In this document: positions 1 through 7,864 of the stretch, piece after piece
Position numbering within the stretch: the stretch's first letter is position 1
Layout: the number at the start of each line of letters is the position of its first letter
DNA from: Sporosarcina sp. Marseille-Q4063
Lineage (GTDB): Bacteria; Bacillota; Bacilli; Bacillales_A; Planococcaceae
NCBI RefSeq assembly: GCF_018309085.1
Contig: NZ_CP070502.1
Coordinates: 3,901,001-3,965,000, forward strand
Length of the DNA: 64,000 bases
Reading direction: 5' to 3'
The notes under the pieces: generated by a model
The model's input: the letters and a program-made list of their open reading frames with translations, nothing else
Told to the model about the DNA's origin: nothing
Database searches by the model: none
Program-made: the position numbers and the translations under genes

Positions 1-133
1 CAAAAAATGCATACTGGAGTAACAATCTACGATGGTTGAATTAGGATTGCTAAATTAGATTAGAAGAATAGAATCTTAACAAACTAGAAATGGAAGGAGA
101 AGAGATTATAACAATTATAGGCGGGAAGATATA

Positions 134-448
134 ATGGTCCAACGCGAATTAAAGGAAGAGGAATTAACATGGATTGTCGAGCAATCATTAAAAACACCAT
201 ATTATATTGCCGCTAATTTATTCTCAGCGGGGATGTTTTCCGATTATCGTGCCGAAGCTAAAATAGCGAGTGAATCAGTCCCGACATTGACAGTTGTAGC
301 AGAACATTGGGCTGATGTCGCGAAAACTTTCACCGCAAAAGTTTCCCCACAGTCAAAAGTGGAAATGCTTGGGGGCCACTTGATGTTTTGGGAACATAGT
401 AGGAAGTTCAATGAACTAATCGAGCAGTTAGAATTAAATATAAAATGA
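134..448 (+). pseudogene. Alpha/beta hydrolase C-terminal fragment
   Basis: The 104-residue reading frame matches only the C-terminal part of an alpha/beta hydrolase. It shows a cap-like helical stretch, a VPTLTVVAEHW strand that would carry the acid residue, and a GGHLMFWEH segment supplying the catalytic histidine about 20 residues from the end. The nucleophile elbow (GxSxG) and oxyanion region of a full hydrolase of about 260 residues are missing. The frame upstream of the ATG is open only back to a stop at 77-79, and bases 1-76 carry stops in all frames. It is therefore most likely a decayed gene. A short standalone protein is less likely, because an active site could not be assembled. 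Confidence 0.6.
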
Positions 449-606
449 TTTATAGTTACAAACAAACTCAATCATTATCAAGTCGGAATAAAATTTAAGG
501 ATTCTCCTCGAGTAAAGAGAGTAACTGCCACCGCAATCCAATTACGTTATTATATGACCAATTTCATGTATGATAGAAGGGAAGAATAGTTGAAAGGAAT
601 TAGTTC

Positions 607-1749
607 ATGACTAGAATGCTTTATTTTATTATTATGGTTTCTTTTCTGGATACATTTATCCAGTTGCCAATCATTACACCATACGCCCTACAGTTAGGCG
701 CATCCAATCTGCTAGCCGGTGGAATTGTGGCAATTTACTCCTTAACAAATATGATCGGTAATATAATTGGCGGCCATTGGATTGACAGATTTGGACGCAA
801 AAGAATGTTGTTTCTCGGCATGTTAGCAGCATCGATTATTTTACTCCTTTATCCTCTTGCCACAACAGGTGAGCAACTCTTTTTCATTCGATTTCTGCAT
901 GGATTGGCAGGGGGGGTATTGATACCTGCGGCGTTTGCTTACGTTGGTGATCAAACTAGCAAACGTTCAAGAGGAAAAGCGATGGCGATTACAGGCGCAT
1001 GTATTGGAACGGCGGCTATTATTGGGCCAGCCATTGGCGGAATTATGGCTGCCAGGTCAGAAGTTGAGTATGTATTTGTACTTGTAGCCGTGTTATTTTT
1101 CATCACAACATTATTATTATTGAAATTCGTGAAAGAATCCTTTTCGGAAACGGAAAGAAGTGCGGTTTCTATTAAACACTTTATGCCGCTTTTAAAAGAC
1201 CCATTATTGCTCCAAGCTTCCTTGGCTGCATTTGCATTGATGATCAGTAACGGGACATTGGCATTTGCTCTGCCGTTAAAGGTCGCAGATATGGGCTTGG
1301 ACTCAGAAACGACAGGGCTTTTATTAAGTACGTTCGGCATAGTCGCCTTAATCGTTTTCTTAACACCACTCAACCGCATGTACGACCGGTTTGAGCCAAT
1401 CACTTTGGTCGTCATTGGACTCTGTCTTATCGCATCAGTTCACATCATGCTAAACTTTACAGTGAATTCAACCATCGGCTATCTTCTAATGTGCGTATAC
1501 GGCGTTGGATTTGCATTCGTATTCCCATCGATGAATAAAATCGTGGCAGATGCTTCGTCGAAAATTGATCGCGGAAAAGCATACGGTATTTTTTACGCAT
1601 TCTTTTCTCTAGGCGCAGTAGCGGGCTCTTTCATATCAGGCGCAGCGGCAGAGATTATCGGTTTGCCGTTCTCTTCAAGCGCGACGATTATGCTCTCGAT
1701 AGGATTATTCTTGCTATACTTTTCAAGAAAAACGAAACGAAAATTATAA
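607..1749 (+). CDS. MFS transporter, probable multidrug efflux permease
   Basis: This 380-residue protein is hydrophobic throughout, with about 12 predicted membrane segments. It carries the MFS motif A (GGHWIDRFGRKR, residues 55-66) in the loop after TM2 and a GxxxGPxxGG-type motif in TM5, both typical of drug:H+ antiporters. The length fits the family. The ATG is preceded by AAAGGA at 8 nt spacing. The gene stands alone and ends at a strong terminator shared with the convergent gene. The substrate cannot be told from sequence. Confidence 0.85.
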   Translation: MTRMLYFIIMVSFLDTFIQLPIITPYALQLGASNLLAGGIVAIYSLTNMIGNIIGGHWIDRFGRKRMLFLGMLAASIILLLYPLATTGEQLFFIRFLHGLAGGVLIPAAFAYVGDQTSKRSRGKAMAITGACIGTAAIIGPAIGGIMAARSEVEYVFVLVAVLFFITTLLLLKFVKESFSETERSAVSIKHFMPLLKDPLLLQASLAAFALMISNGTLAFALPLKVADMGLDSETTGLLLSTFGIVALIVFLTPLNRMYDRFEPITLVVIGLCLIASVHIMLNFTVNSTIGYLLMCVYGVGFAFVFPSMNKIVADASSKIDRGKAYGIFYAFFSLGAVAGSFISGAAAEIIGLPFSSSATIMLSIGLFLLYFSRKTKRKL

Positions 1750-1750
1750 T

Positions 1751-1804
1751 AAAAGTACCAGATTCACAACAATTATAACTTGTTGGATCCTGGTACTTTT
1801 TTTA
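1751..1804. terminator. Bidirectional Rho-independent terminator
   Basis: AAAGTACCAG and CTGGTACTTT form a 10-bp stem around a loop, with a T-run on the + side and a TTTTATT run on the - side. It serves the MFS gene and the convergent VOC gene. Confidence 0.8.
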
Positions 1805-1805
1805 G

Positions 1806-2180
1806 TTAACTTTTCATTTCAGAATCCATCGGTTCCCATAACTCAATCTTATTTCCTTCCAAATCCAAAATATGCGCGAACTTTCCATAGACTTCAACTT
1901 GCAATTCCCCGACAACCTCAACATCTTTCGCTCGAATTTCTTCAAGATAGGAGGCTAAATCATTCACTCGAAAATTAATCATAAACTCTTTATCCGACGG
2001 GCTAAAATAGGTTGTATCTTTGGCAAAGGGCGCCCAAACAGAACTGCCATCCGTGTCACCCCATAAAAAAGTTTTTCCGTATTGATCCGATGATAACCCG
2101 AGTTTTTCTTGATACCACTCTCGAAGTTTGGCGGGGTTATTGCACTTAAAAAACACGCCGCCCAATCCAGTAATTCCCAC
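1806..2180 (-). CDS. VOC (glyoxalase/bleomycin-resistance fold) protein
   Basis: A 124-residue single VOC domain with paired beta-alpha-beta-beta-beta modules. It starts GLGGVFFKCNNPAKLREWYQEKLGL and ends with the HILDLEGNKIELWEP strand, whose E is the usual last metal ligand. It starts at GTG, two bases after the stop of the upstream phosphoesterase. Its SD (AGGGAGA) lies inside the end of that gene, so the two are probably translationally coupled. The substrate is unknown; members range from lyases to antibiotic-binding proteins. Confidence 0.8.
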   Translation of the reverse strand: MGITGLGGVFFKCNNPAKLREWYQEKLGLSSDQYGKTFLWGDTDGSSVWAPFAKDTTYFSPSDKEFMINFRVNDLASYLEEIRAKDVEVVGELQVEVYGKFAHILDLEGNKIELWEPMDSEMKS

Positions 2181-2182
2181 GA

Positions 2183-2935
2183 TTATTCATCTCCCTTTAG
2201 CTGATCCCCATGAAATGCCTTCAAAATAAAATCACGGGTCGGAACATTTAATGCTTCATAAGACATTAGAAATCCAGTATTATCATACTCGGCCTCTAGC
2301 AACTCCACTTGAATATCATTCACTTCAATCGTAACAACCGCATATCGCGCAACTGAATCCTCAGCACAACCTAGTGAGCCAGGATTTAAATAAGTTGTAC
2401 GATCTCCTATAAAAAAATGAACTGGATGATGATGACCAAAACAAATTAAATCGACATCTTGCGGTCCAAACAACGCTTCCATATTCCCGGGACTTGGCTC
2501 AACAATCGGAGCAAAAGGATCCTCGCTAATATGAGCATCCACCTTGTTGGACTCCACATGGTAATGAGTGAATAATACCGACTGTCCAGAGATATCTTTT
2601 CGAATAAACCGCGGAAGCTCATCAAGTTTATCGATGAATTTCTCATGAATTCCTTCGGCAATCCATTCATGATGTTCTTTCACATGCGGATGGCTTAAAG
2701 GGTGTGGTTCATCTTTGATAGTGGCAAGAACCGCTTCATCATGATTACCGGTAATCATTGAAATATCGTCTCGGGAAAATAACAATTCCAACACTGCATT
2801 CGTATCTGGTCCAATCGCAATCATATCGCCGAGACAATAGATATATTTAATATCTTTCCGCTTGTCAATCTCATTAAGAACAGCTACTAAAGCAGGCGCA
2901 TTGCCGTGGATATCAGTAATGACAGCAAACTTCAT
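2183..2935 (-). CDS. Calcineurin-like metallophosphoesterase (YfcE/MJ0936 type)
   Basis: A 250-residue protein with the binuclear metal motifs in order: DIHGN (8-12), GDM (36-38), GNHDE (63-67) and FGHHHP near residue 180. These are the D-x-H, GD, GNHD and GHxH signatures of the family. A further GTG lies 9 bases upstream, but AGGAG overlaps it and sits 8 nt before the ATG at 2935, so the ATG is preferred. It is probably a soluble cytoplasmic phosphodiesterase/phosphatase. It heads a two-gene operon with the VOC gene. Confidence 0.85.
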   Translation of the reverse strand: MKFAVITDIHGNAPALVAVLNEIDKRKDIKYIYCLGDMIAIGPDTNAVLELLFSRDDISMITGNHDEAVLATIKDEPHPLSHPHVKEHHEWIAEGIHEKFIDKLDELPRFIRKDISGQSVLFTHYHVESNKVDAHISEDPFAPIVEPSPGNMEALFGPQDVDLICFGHHHPVHFFIGDRTTYLNPGSLGCAEDSVARYAVVTIEVNDIQVELLEAEYDNTGFLMSYEALNVPTRDFILKAFHGDQLKGDE

Positions 2936-3378
2936 AAGATTCACTCCTACCAGGGTTCATATCAAAAAGTTCCCGTATAAAAAGACATCTACAAGTTACT
3001 ATTCAATAGCAGTATGTCAGAATCCTTTAAAAAAGAAGAAAAGTGAAGTGTAACCACATAACAATTCACGAAAATCCATGAATAATCAGACAAGCTAACT
3101 GCTAATTATGGTAGAATAAAAGTATCATACAAATTCATCGTTGCGATTGTTTTAAGCTCAAAGAATCCTTTTTTCGGCATTACTTGGGAAGAGGAATAGT
3201 TTAGAATACATTGCAAGAAGCAAAACGAATTGTTTAGTCACTCATGAATATTTGATTTACAGGTTTTAATTGTCGAAATATATAGTGTGATAGAAAGCAT
3301 GTGTGATTTTATGGTAAGTCAATAGAATAGGTAACTCAAGGGTGGCGGCCCATTCCCTGAAGAAAGGGGGTGGTGCTG
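2936..3378. other. Intergenic stretch leading to toxin module 1
   Basis: No convincing gene was found. Bases about 3226-3262 hold a degraded copy of the dispersed repeat that also occurs at 3656 and 4822 (TTTAGTCACTCATGAAT core). From about 3300 the sequence aligns with the promoter and leader of toxin module 2 (TGTG..TTTTATGG, then AATAGAATAGG and ACTCAAGGGTGG). Confidence 0.5.
3337..3349 (+). promoter_or_regulatory. 5' pairing element of toxin mRNA 1
   Basis: AAGG + GGCGGCC (3337-3340, 3343-3349) can pair with GGCTGCC + CCTT at 3533-3543, giving 11 bp with a GT bulge. The equivalent pairing in module 2 has the same architecture but different bases, which indicates a real long-range mRNA fold. 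Confidence 0.6.
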
Positions 3379-3504
3379 ATGTCAGTATTCGAATCGTTAA
3401 TGTTTGCGGTAACATGTGCAGCATTGATCGTAGCGATAAGGAAGGATGAAGTACAATCCTTACCCTGTTATTTAAACACAAAAAATAACCCATCCTTGAG
3501 TTAG
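3379..3504 (+). CDS. Holin-like type I toxin peptide, copy 1
   Basis: This 41-residue peptide has a short N-terminus (MSVFESLM), one hydrophobic segment (FAVTCAALIVAI) and a charged tail (RKDEVQS...). The layout matches the small 'putative holin-like toxin' family (Hol_Tox) of Firmicutes, whose members insert in the membrane. The SD is AGGGGGTGG. It is 80% or more identical to copy 2 at 5682 and shares its 5' leader. The last codons (NNPSLS) coincide with a hairpin that would terminate a convergent antisense RNA starting near 3611. This is the txpA/ratA-style arrangement of a type I toxin-antitoxin locus. Toxicity is inferred, not seen. Confidence 0.75.
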   Translation: MSVFESLMFAVTCAALIVAIRKDEVQSLPCYLNTKNNPSLS

Positions 3505-3611
3505 AGGCTCTGATGGGTTATCCCTGTCTAAAGGCTGCCCCTTGTAGGGACCTCCTATTGAAATTGCCGTCGATTCCAACATCGACGGTTTTTTTAGTAT
3601 ATTCACTATCT
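3480..3611 (-). ncRNA. Predicted antisense antitoxin RNA, module 1
   Basis: A minus-strand promoter is present: -35 TTGCTT (plus-strand 3641-3646), 17-bp spacer, -10 TAGAAT (3618-3623). Transcription from about 3611 would run leftward. It would end at the AACCCATCC/GATGGGTT hairpin (about 3487-3522), which on this strand is followed by ATTTTTTG. The RNA of about 130 nt overlaps the toxin mRNA 3' region. Modules 2 and 3 have the same layout. Confidence 0.65.
3566..3596 (+). terminator. Terminator of toxin mRNA 1
   Basis: CCGTCGAT and ATCGACGG form an 8-bp GC-rich stem followed by TTTTTTT on the + strand only. This places the mRNA 3' end beyond the antisense start region, giving an overlap of about 115 nt. 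Confidence 0.8.
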
Positions 3612-3655
3612 ACGTTCATTCTACAATTCGAAAGATTGTAAAGCAAGTCGATAAA

Positions 3656-3715
3656 GAAACCCGTGCAAGAAACAAAGACGTTTGTTTAAACATTCATGAA
3701 TGTTTGGTTCAGGTA
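3656..3715. repeat. Dispersed repeat, copy A
   Basis: A 43-bp block (ACCCGTGCAAGA...TTCATGAAT) is identical at 38 positions to 4824-4866. It contains the palindrome AACATTCATGAATGTT. Related degraded copies lie near 3226 and 5982, so the repeat brackets the toxin modules. Confidence 0.6.
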
Positions 3716-3915
3716 CGGTTTTTTAGTTACTCTGTAGCCAAAGCGAGGTAATTCATTGGATATAGTTTTATGCTTGGTATCGAAGATGATTTAACTTTTC
3801 AAGTGGTGAGAAGTGACAGTTATATATATCTAATGAATAAATAGGAGGCAAATATTTCTTGCCTTTGTCTATTGGAGCAGAATTAGTGATAATTCACTTT
3901 CCACAAGGAGGTAGC

Positions 3916-4779
3916 ATGAATAAATATGTATACGGATTTCTTGTCATATTAACTACATCTTTAATGGGTTCTGCTTTTGCAATAGGGAAAATTGGTTTAC
4001 TCTATGCTTCTCCTATTTTGCTTGTCGCCCTGCGCTTTACTGTTGCTGGAATATTGATGGCTATTTTCGTTGTTTTTTGGAAACGTCCTCATCCCCGTTC
4101 CTTACGAGATTGGGGGAAAGTTTTTATTATCGGTTTCTTTCAAACTGCTGGCGTGATGGGATGTATTTTCGTTAGTTTAAAAACGATTAAAGCTGGTGAG
4201 TCTTCTATACTTACATTTATAAATCCTTTACTTGTCGTTATTTTAGGTACTATTTTTTTGAAACTTACATACAAACGATTGCAATGGATTGGTGTTGTGG
4301 TCGGTTTCTTAGGGGTGTTAATTACTTTTGGCGCTCATGTATCTATTAATATCGGAACATTATTAGGGTTTCTCTCTGCAGTATCCTGGGCGATCGGTAC
4401 ATTATTAATAAAAACTTGGGGACAAAAAATAAACATATGGGTATTAACTGCCTATCAAATGTTGTTTGGAGGATTGATCCTCTTTGGCGGAAGTTTTATC
4501 TTAGAAGAACCGTTTTTCGAACCAAATAGCATTTCTATTTTTATTCTTTTATGGCTGGCTATTATGGCTTCGGTAGTACAATTTGCCGTATGGTTTTATT
4601 TACTTCATATTGGAGATCCCGGAAAAACAAGCGCTTTTTTATTTTTAGCTCCATTCTTCGGTGTCCTGTCGGGCTGGGTTCTCTTAGACGAGCCAATCCA
4701 TTGGTATGTAATGCTTGGAGGTCTTTTTATATTCATCGGAATTTTCTTGGCAAACTGGGTACCGAAAACAAATTATTAA
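3916..4779 (+). CDS. EamA/DMT-family transporter
   Basis: A 287-residue integral membrane protein with about 10 membrane helices in two EamA repeats. The first starts around GSAFAIGKIGLLYASP, and the second contains GTLLGFLSAVSWAIGTLLIK and a FLFLAPFFGVLSGWVLLDEP segment, which is characteristic of the second repeat. The reading frame extends further upstream, but AAGGAGG 4 nt before the ATG at 3916 fixes the start. Members export amino acids or other metabolites; the substrate here is unknown. Confidence 0.85.
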   Translation: MNKYVYGFLVILTTSLMGSAFAIGKIGLLYASPILLVALRFTVAGILMAIFVVFWKRPHPRSLRDWGKVFIIGFFQTAGVMGCIFVSLKTIKAGESSILTFINPLLVVILGTIFLKLTYKRLQWIGVVVGFLGVLITFGAHVSINIGTLLGFLSAVSWAIGTLLIKTWGQKINIWVLTAYQMLFGGLILFGGSFILEEPFFEPNSISIFILLWLAIMASVVQFAVWFYLLHIGDPGKTSAFLFLAPFFGVLSGWVLLDEPIHWYVMLGGLFIFIGIFLANWVPKTNY

Positions 4780-4823
4780 GAAGCAATAGTAAAAGTTATC
4801 TGCAAGGTGCAATTAGTGAATGG

Positions 4824-4866
4824 ACCCGTGCAAGAGACCAAGACTTTTATTTAAACAATCATGAAT
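4824..4866. repeat. Dispersed repeat, copy B
   Basis: It matches copy A at 3659-3701 at 38 of 43 positions. It lies between the EamA gene and the next gene, and contributes the sequence just before that gene's SD. Confidence 0.6.
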
Positions 4867-4887
4867 AAGAGGAGGAATGAGAAAAAA

Positions 4888-5514
4888 ATGACATCAAATC
4901 ATAATAAGCCGATAAAAACCCACTCATGGCCACTGATTATTTTCCTATTAATTATTTTTTGGCCGGTAGGTGTTTATTTCCTTGTAAGAAAACTTAGCGT
5001 TGATAAAATAGCGTCACTGTCGTCTGGAAGGAAAATGACGATATGGGGATGGATCATTGCAGGCATGGGGGTAATCTCGTGGACATCGTTGATTGAAGAT
5101 GGATTCATAGATGGAACGCTTGGTATGTTGTTTTTTGTTTTCTTGGGTCTGACATTAGTTTATCTTGGTAAAAAATCATCGATAAGAGCCGCCAAATATA
5201 AACGATACATCGATATTATTGTGAATAAAAGAGTGCGATCCATTCCGACGATTTCATCGGCGATTCCCGTATCGCATGATGTTGCTATTAAGGGAATTCA
5301 AGAAATGATAAATAAAGGATTTTTTGAAGATGCCTATATTAATTATAATCAAGATATAATTATTTTTTCAACAGAAGATGAAATTGATGAAAGAGTAAGG
5401 AATCATAAAATAGAAATGATAGTTGTACCTTGTAACGGTTGCGGGGCCAATAATCAGGTTGAAAAAGGACGAGTTGAAAAATGCCAGTATTGTGGGTCAC
5501 TTATTAGTGGGTGA
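4888..5514 (+). CDS. Membrane protein with C-terminal zinc ribbon
   Basis: This 208-residue protein has three membrane segments in its first half (about 10-30, 45-65 and 70-90). A soluble domain of about 80 residues follows, then a zinc ribbon CNGCGA...CQYCGS at the very end. AGGAGG lies 12 nt before the ATG at 4888. An in-frame ATG at 4861 lies inside the dispersed repeat and has no SD. No named family was recognised. A membrane-anchored regulatory or assembly role is possible but unsupported. Confidence 0.65.
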   Translation: MTSNHNKPIKTHSWPLIIFLLIIFWPVGVYFLVRKLSVDKIASLSSGRKMTIWGWIIAGMGVISWTSLIEDGFIDGTLGMLFFVFLGLTLVYLGKKSSIRAAKYKRYIDIIVNKRVRSIPTISSAIPVSHDVAIKGIQEMINKGFFEDAYINYNQDIIIFSTEDEIDERVRNHKIEMIVVPCNGCGANNQVEKGRVEKCQYCGSLISG

Positions 5515-5588
5515 TGTGTATTTATATATGGAAGAGGTAATTATGATCGCCATTCATTTCGAAAAACTTTTATTTGGCATCTAATTAG

Positions 5589-5614
5589 TTGACAGAACAC
5601 TCGTGTGGTATAAT
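5589..5614 (+). promoter_or_regulatory. Promoter of toxin module 2
   Basis: TTGACA (5589-5594) and an extended -10 TGGTATAAT (TATAAT 5609-5614). The spacer is only 14 nt, so recognition probably relies on the extended -10. TGTGGTAYAATG recurs upstream of module 3. Confidence 0.7.
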
Positions 5615-5639
5615 GGAAGTTCAATAGAAAAGGTTACTC

Positions 5640-5652
5640 AAGGGTGGTCGGC
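5640..5652 (+). promoter_or_regulatory. 5' pairing element of toxin mRNA 2
   Basis: AAGG + GGTCGGC (5640-5643, 5646-5652) pairs with GCCGACC + CCTT at 5839-5849, giving 11 Watson-Crick pairs with a GT bulge. It has the same geometry as module 1 but different bases on both sides. Confidence 0.65.
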
Positions 5653-5681
5653 ACACTCCTTTTTGAAAGGAGGTGATGCCA

Positions 5682-5807
5682 ATGTCAGTATTTGAAACAT
5701 TAATGTTTGCAGTTACATTCGCAGCATTAGTTGTAGCAATAAGGAAGGATGAAGTACAATCCTTCCCCTGTCATGTAACCATAAAAAATAACCCATCCTT
5801 GAGTTGA
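5682..5807 (+). CDS. Holin-like type I toxin peptide, copy 2
   Basis: This 41-residue peptide (MSVFETLMFAVTFAALVVAI, then RKDEVQSF...) is a near-copy of the one at 3379. It has a single hydrophobic segment and a basic/acidic tail. A very strong SD (AAAGGAGGTGAT) ends 5 nt before the ATG. Its last six codons again encode NNPSLS and form the antisense terminator stem. Tight regulation is expected from such a strong SD, and the 5'-3' pairing plus antisense RNA could provide it. Confidence 0.78.
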   Translation: MSVFETLMFAVTFAALVVAIRKDEVQSFPCHVTIKNNPSLS

Positions 5808-5921
5808 GCGCTCAGATGGGTTATTACTACCTTCGATAGCCGACCCCTTTAGAGGGACCTACTATTGGATTGCTGCTCGATACCATATATCGGGCAGCTT
5901 TTTTTAGTTTATTCAATGTCT
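5783..5921 (-). ncRNA. Predicted antisense antitoxin RNA, module 2
   Basis: The minus-strand promoter has -35 TTGCAA (5951-5956), an exact 17-bp spacer and -10 TATAAT (5928-5933). The RNA would start near 5921 and end at the AACCCATCC...GATGGGTT hairpin, where the minus strand reads ATTTTTTATGG. It overlaps the toxin mRNA by about 120 nt. Confidence 0.7.
5872..5905 (+). terminator. Terminator of toxin mRNA 2
   Basis: GCTGCTCGAT and ATCGGGCAGC form a hairpin followed by TTTTTTTAG. Confidence 0.8.
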
Positions 5922-5981
5922 ACATATATTATACAATCCAAAGATGTCTATTGCAAGTGGAACTGATTTCACAATTTGACG

Positions 5982-6120
5982 TGCCTGTGAAAGAACTAAC
6001 ATGAATGTTTAACCATTTACGAATGGTTGGTGCACGGATACCACTTTACGTGTGGATATAATTGAAGTTTAATAGAAAGGTAACTCAAGAGTGGCGGCAA
6101 ATTCCCGGTTCTTAAGGTAA
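5982..6120 (+). pseudogene. Truncated toxin module (promoter and leader only) plus repeat remnant
   Basis: Bases 5982-6040 hold a diverged copy of the dispersed repeat (CCTGTGAAAGAAC...ATGAATGTTTAA). From about 6049, TGTGGATATAAT, AATAGAAAGGTAACTCAAG and AGTGGCGGC align with the promoter and leader of modules 1 and 2. No SD or toxin ORF follows. The rest of 5908-6248 shows no other gene. Confidence 0.6.
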
Positions 6121-6248
6121 GGTGACAATTCGAAGATTATTATTGCATGGATGGTAATGTATAGTTATCACCATAATAATGTACGATCGTTAACGAAATG
6201 TTATAATCATTGTGTAAATTTTGACCGATAATTTAGGAGGAAACTAAT

Positions 6249-6818
6249 ATGACTGAGAAAAACAACAAGGAGTTATCACAAGAACAAAGTGAAGGGTTAC
6301 TCGAAACATTGAAAGTACGTTTTGAGAAAAATATGAACCGCCATGAAGGTCTTGAATGGGCTAAAGTCCAAGAAAAGCTGAATGCTAATCCTCAGAAGTT
6401 ATGGTCGCTAGGTGAAATGGAGAGAACTGGCGGCGAACCGGATGTTGTAGACTATGATATAAAGAATGAAACATACGTTTTTCATGATTGTTCGTCGGAG
6501 AGTCCTAAAGGTCGTAGAAGTGTTTGTTACGACCGTGAAGCGCTAGAATCAAGGAAAAAACATAAACCAGAAAATAGCGCTATTGATATGGCTACTGCCA
6601 TGGGTATTGAACTTTTAACGGAAGATCAATATCGAGCGTTGCAGGAACTTGGGAAATTTGATACGAAAACCTCGAGTTGGGTGCAAACACCACCCAACAT
6701 TAGAGAGCTCGGTGGTGCTATTTTTTGCGATTGTCGCTATAACACTGTCTTTACGTACCACAATGGAGCAGAGTCCTATTATGCTGTCAGAGGGTTCCGT
6801 GGCTCGCTAAGAGTCTAA
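6249..6818 (+). CDS. DUF4256 domain-containing protein
   Basis: A soluble 189-residue protein whose whole length fits the DUF4256 family. Landmarks are LETLKVRFEKNMNRHEGLEW near the N-terminus, SLGEMERTGGEPDVV (about 54-68), the FHDCSSESPKGRRS segment, and C-terminal GGAIFCDCRYN...HNGAESYYAVRGFRGSL. The conserved C, D and R residues suggest an enzyme or binding site, but no activity is established for the family. AGGAGG precedes the ATG by 7 nt. Confidence 0.8.
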   Translation: MTEKNNKELSQEQSEGLLETLKVRFEKNMNRHEGLEWAKVQEKLNANPQKLWSLGEMERTGGEPDVVDYDIKNETYVFHDCSSESPKGRRSVCYDREALESRKKHKPENSAIDMATAMGIELLTEDQYRALQELGKFDTKTSSWVQTPPNIRELGGAIFCDCRYNTVFTYHNGAESYYAVRGFRGSLRV

Positions 6819-6849
6819 CATTGACTGATCAACTTGGAGGTGGTGCGAA

Positions 6850-7311
6850 ATGGTAAATGTAATGACAGAAATAATAATTCGGTCTCCACTGGACAAAGTT
6901 TCAGAGTATGCAGCAAATCCTGACAATGCACCTGAATGGTATGTAAATATTAAATCAGCAGAATGGCAAACCGGAAAACCGTTGACTATTGGTTCACATA
7001 TCGCATTTAATGCACAATTCCTAGGAAGACAACTTGCATATGTTTACGAAGTTGTAGAGTTTATTCAAGGGCAAAAACTTGTCATGAAAACAGCAGACGG
7101 TCCATTTCCAATGGAGACAACCTATACATGGGAAGCATATGATGAAAATTTTACACGGATGACTTTAAGAAACAAGGGGAACCCGACAGGTTTTTCAAAA
7201 ATATTTTCTCCTTTTATGTCCCCGATAATGAGAAGGGCAAACAAGAAAGACTTGAAAAAAATTAAGGAGATTCTTGAAAAAAACAAAACTAACGATAGAA
7301 CAAAAATGTAA
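6850..7311 (+). CDS. SRPBCC/START-like (polyketide cyclase-type) protein
   Basis: This 153-residue protein begins with the beta-strand and helix pattern of the SRPBCC ligand-binding fold: VMTEIIIRSPLDKVSEYAANPDNAPEWY, then FLGRQLAYVYEVVEF and PMETTYTWEAYDENFTRMTLRNKG. A C-terminal amphipathic helix closes the cavity in this family. It has a GGAGGTGG SD. The ligand is unknown. It probably lies in the same transcription unit as the DUF4256 gene, 31 nt upstream. Confidence 0.75.
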   Translation: MVNVMTEIIIRSPLDKVSEYAANPDNAPEWYVNIKSAEWQTGKPLTIGSHIAFNAQFLGRQLAYVYEVVEFIQGQKLVMKTADGPFPMETTYTWEAYDENFTRMTLRNKGNPTGFSKIFSPFMSPIMRRANKKDLKKIKEILEKNKTNDRTKM

Positions 7312-7377
7312 TTTTATACAATGAAAGAGGATTTTTAAATTGGTCTTCGAAATTAATACTTGAGGGGGAGTTTTGAA

Positions 7378-7758
7378 ATGGATAAAACAATTCCGATAAA
7401 AAACCAAATGAACGGTGTTTTTGTTCATGTGTCTAATTTGAAAATTTCGGTAAAATGGTATTCCGACTTGTTAGATTTAGATATTGATTTAGAGGAGGTT
7501 GACTCACCTGTCCATAATATACCACTAACAGGAACAACTTCTTTAACTTTAGATGACCATACCTTTGATCCTAATTTCAAACATAATACAAGTCCAAGTC
7601 CAATTTTTAATTTATTTGCTCCGAAAATTGAAGAAGCATACCAGTATATTCAGGATAAAGGTATTCCAATTGTGCGAGAAATAGAAAGTGTTGGCGAGAC
7701 AGCTTGGTTTAATATAAAGGATCCAGATGGGAACGTAGTAATGATCTGTAATTGTTAA
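7378..7758 (+). CDS. VOC-family protein
   Basis: A 126-residue single VOC domain. GVFVHVSNLKISVKWYSDLLDLDID is the first beta-alpha module, and TAWFNIKDPDGNVVMIC forms the closing strand with the D-P-D-G-N turn. GAGGGGGAG lies 8 nt before the ATG at 7378; a TTG further upstream overlaps this SD and is rejected. The function is probably small-molecule binding or isomerisation, not assignable from sequence. Confidence 0.75.
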   Translation: MDKTIPIKNQMNGVFVHVSNLKISVKWYSDLLDLDIDLEEVDSPVHNIPLTGTTSLTLDDHTFDPNFKHNTSPSPIFNLFAPKIEEAYQYIQDKGIPIVREIESVGETAWFNIKDPDGNVVMICNC

Positions 7759-7864
7759 ACAAATTCGACCTCTCTCTTTAAATTCCCATTGGTTACTGCT
7801 TCCATTAGACAAACGGTTGTTGTTCTTTAATAAGATCAGCGCTTATTTCTCGTGAGGGGGTGAA

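Noticed and set aside
951..1415. 154-residue minus-strand ORF inside the MFS gene
   Set aside because: It lies wholly antisense to a clear transporter gene, with no SD and no protein family pattern; a shadow ORF.
5589..5614. A standard -35/-10 promoter for toxin module 2
   Set aside because: TTGACA is present but the spacer is only 14 nt; the extended -10 is more likely the main determinant, so it is not called a standard promoter.
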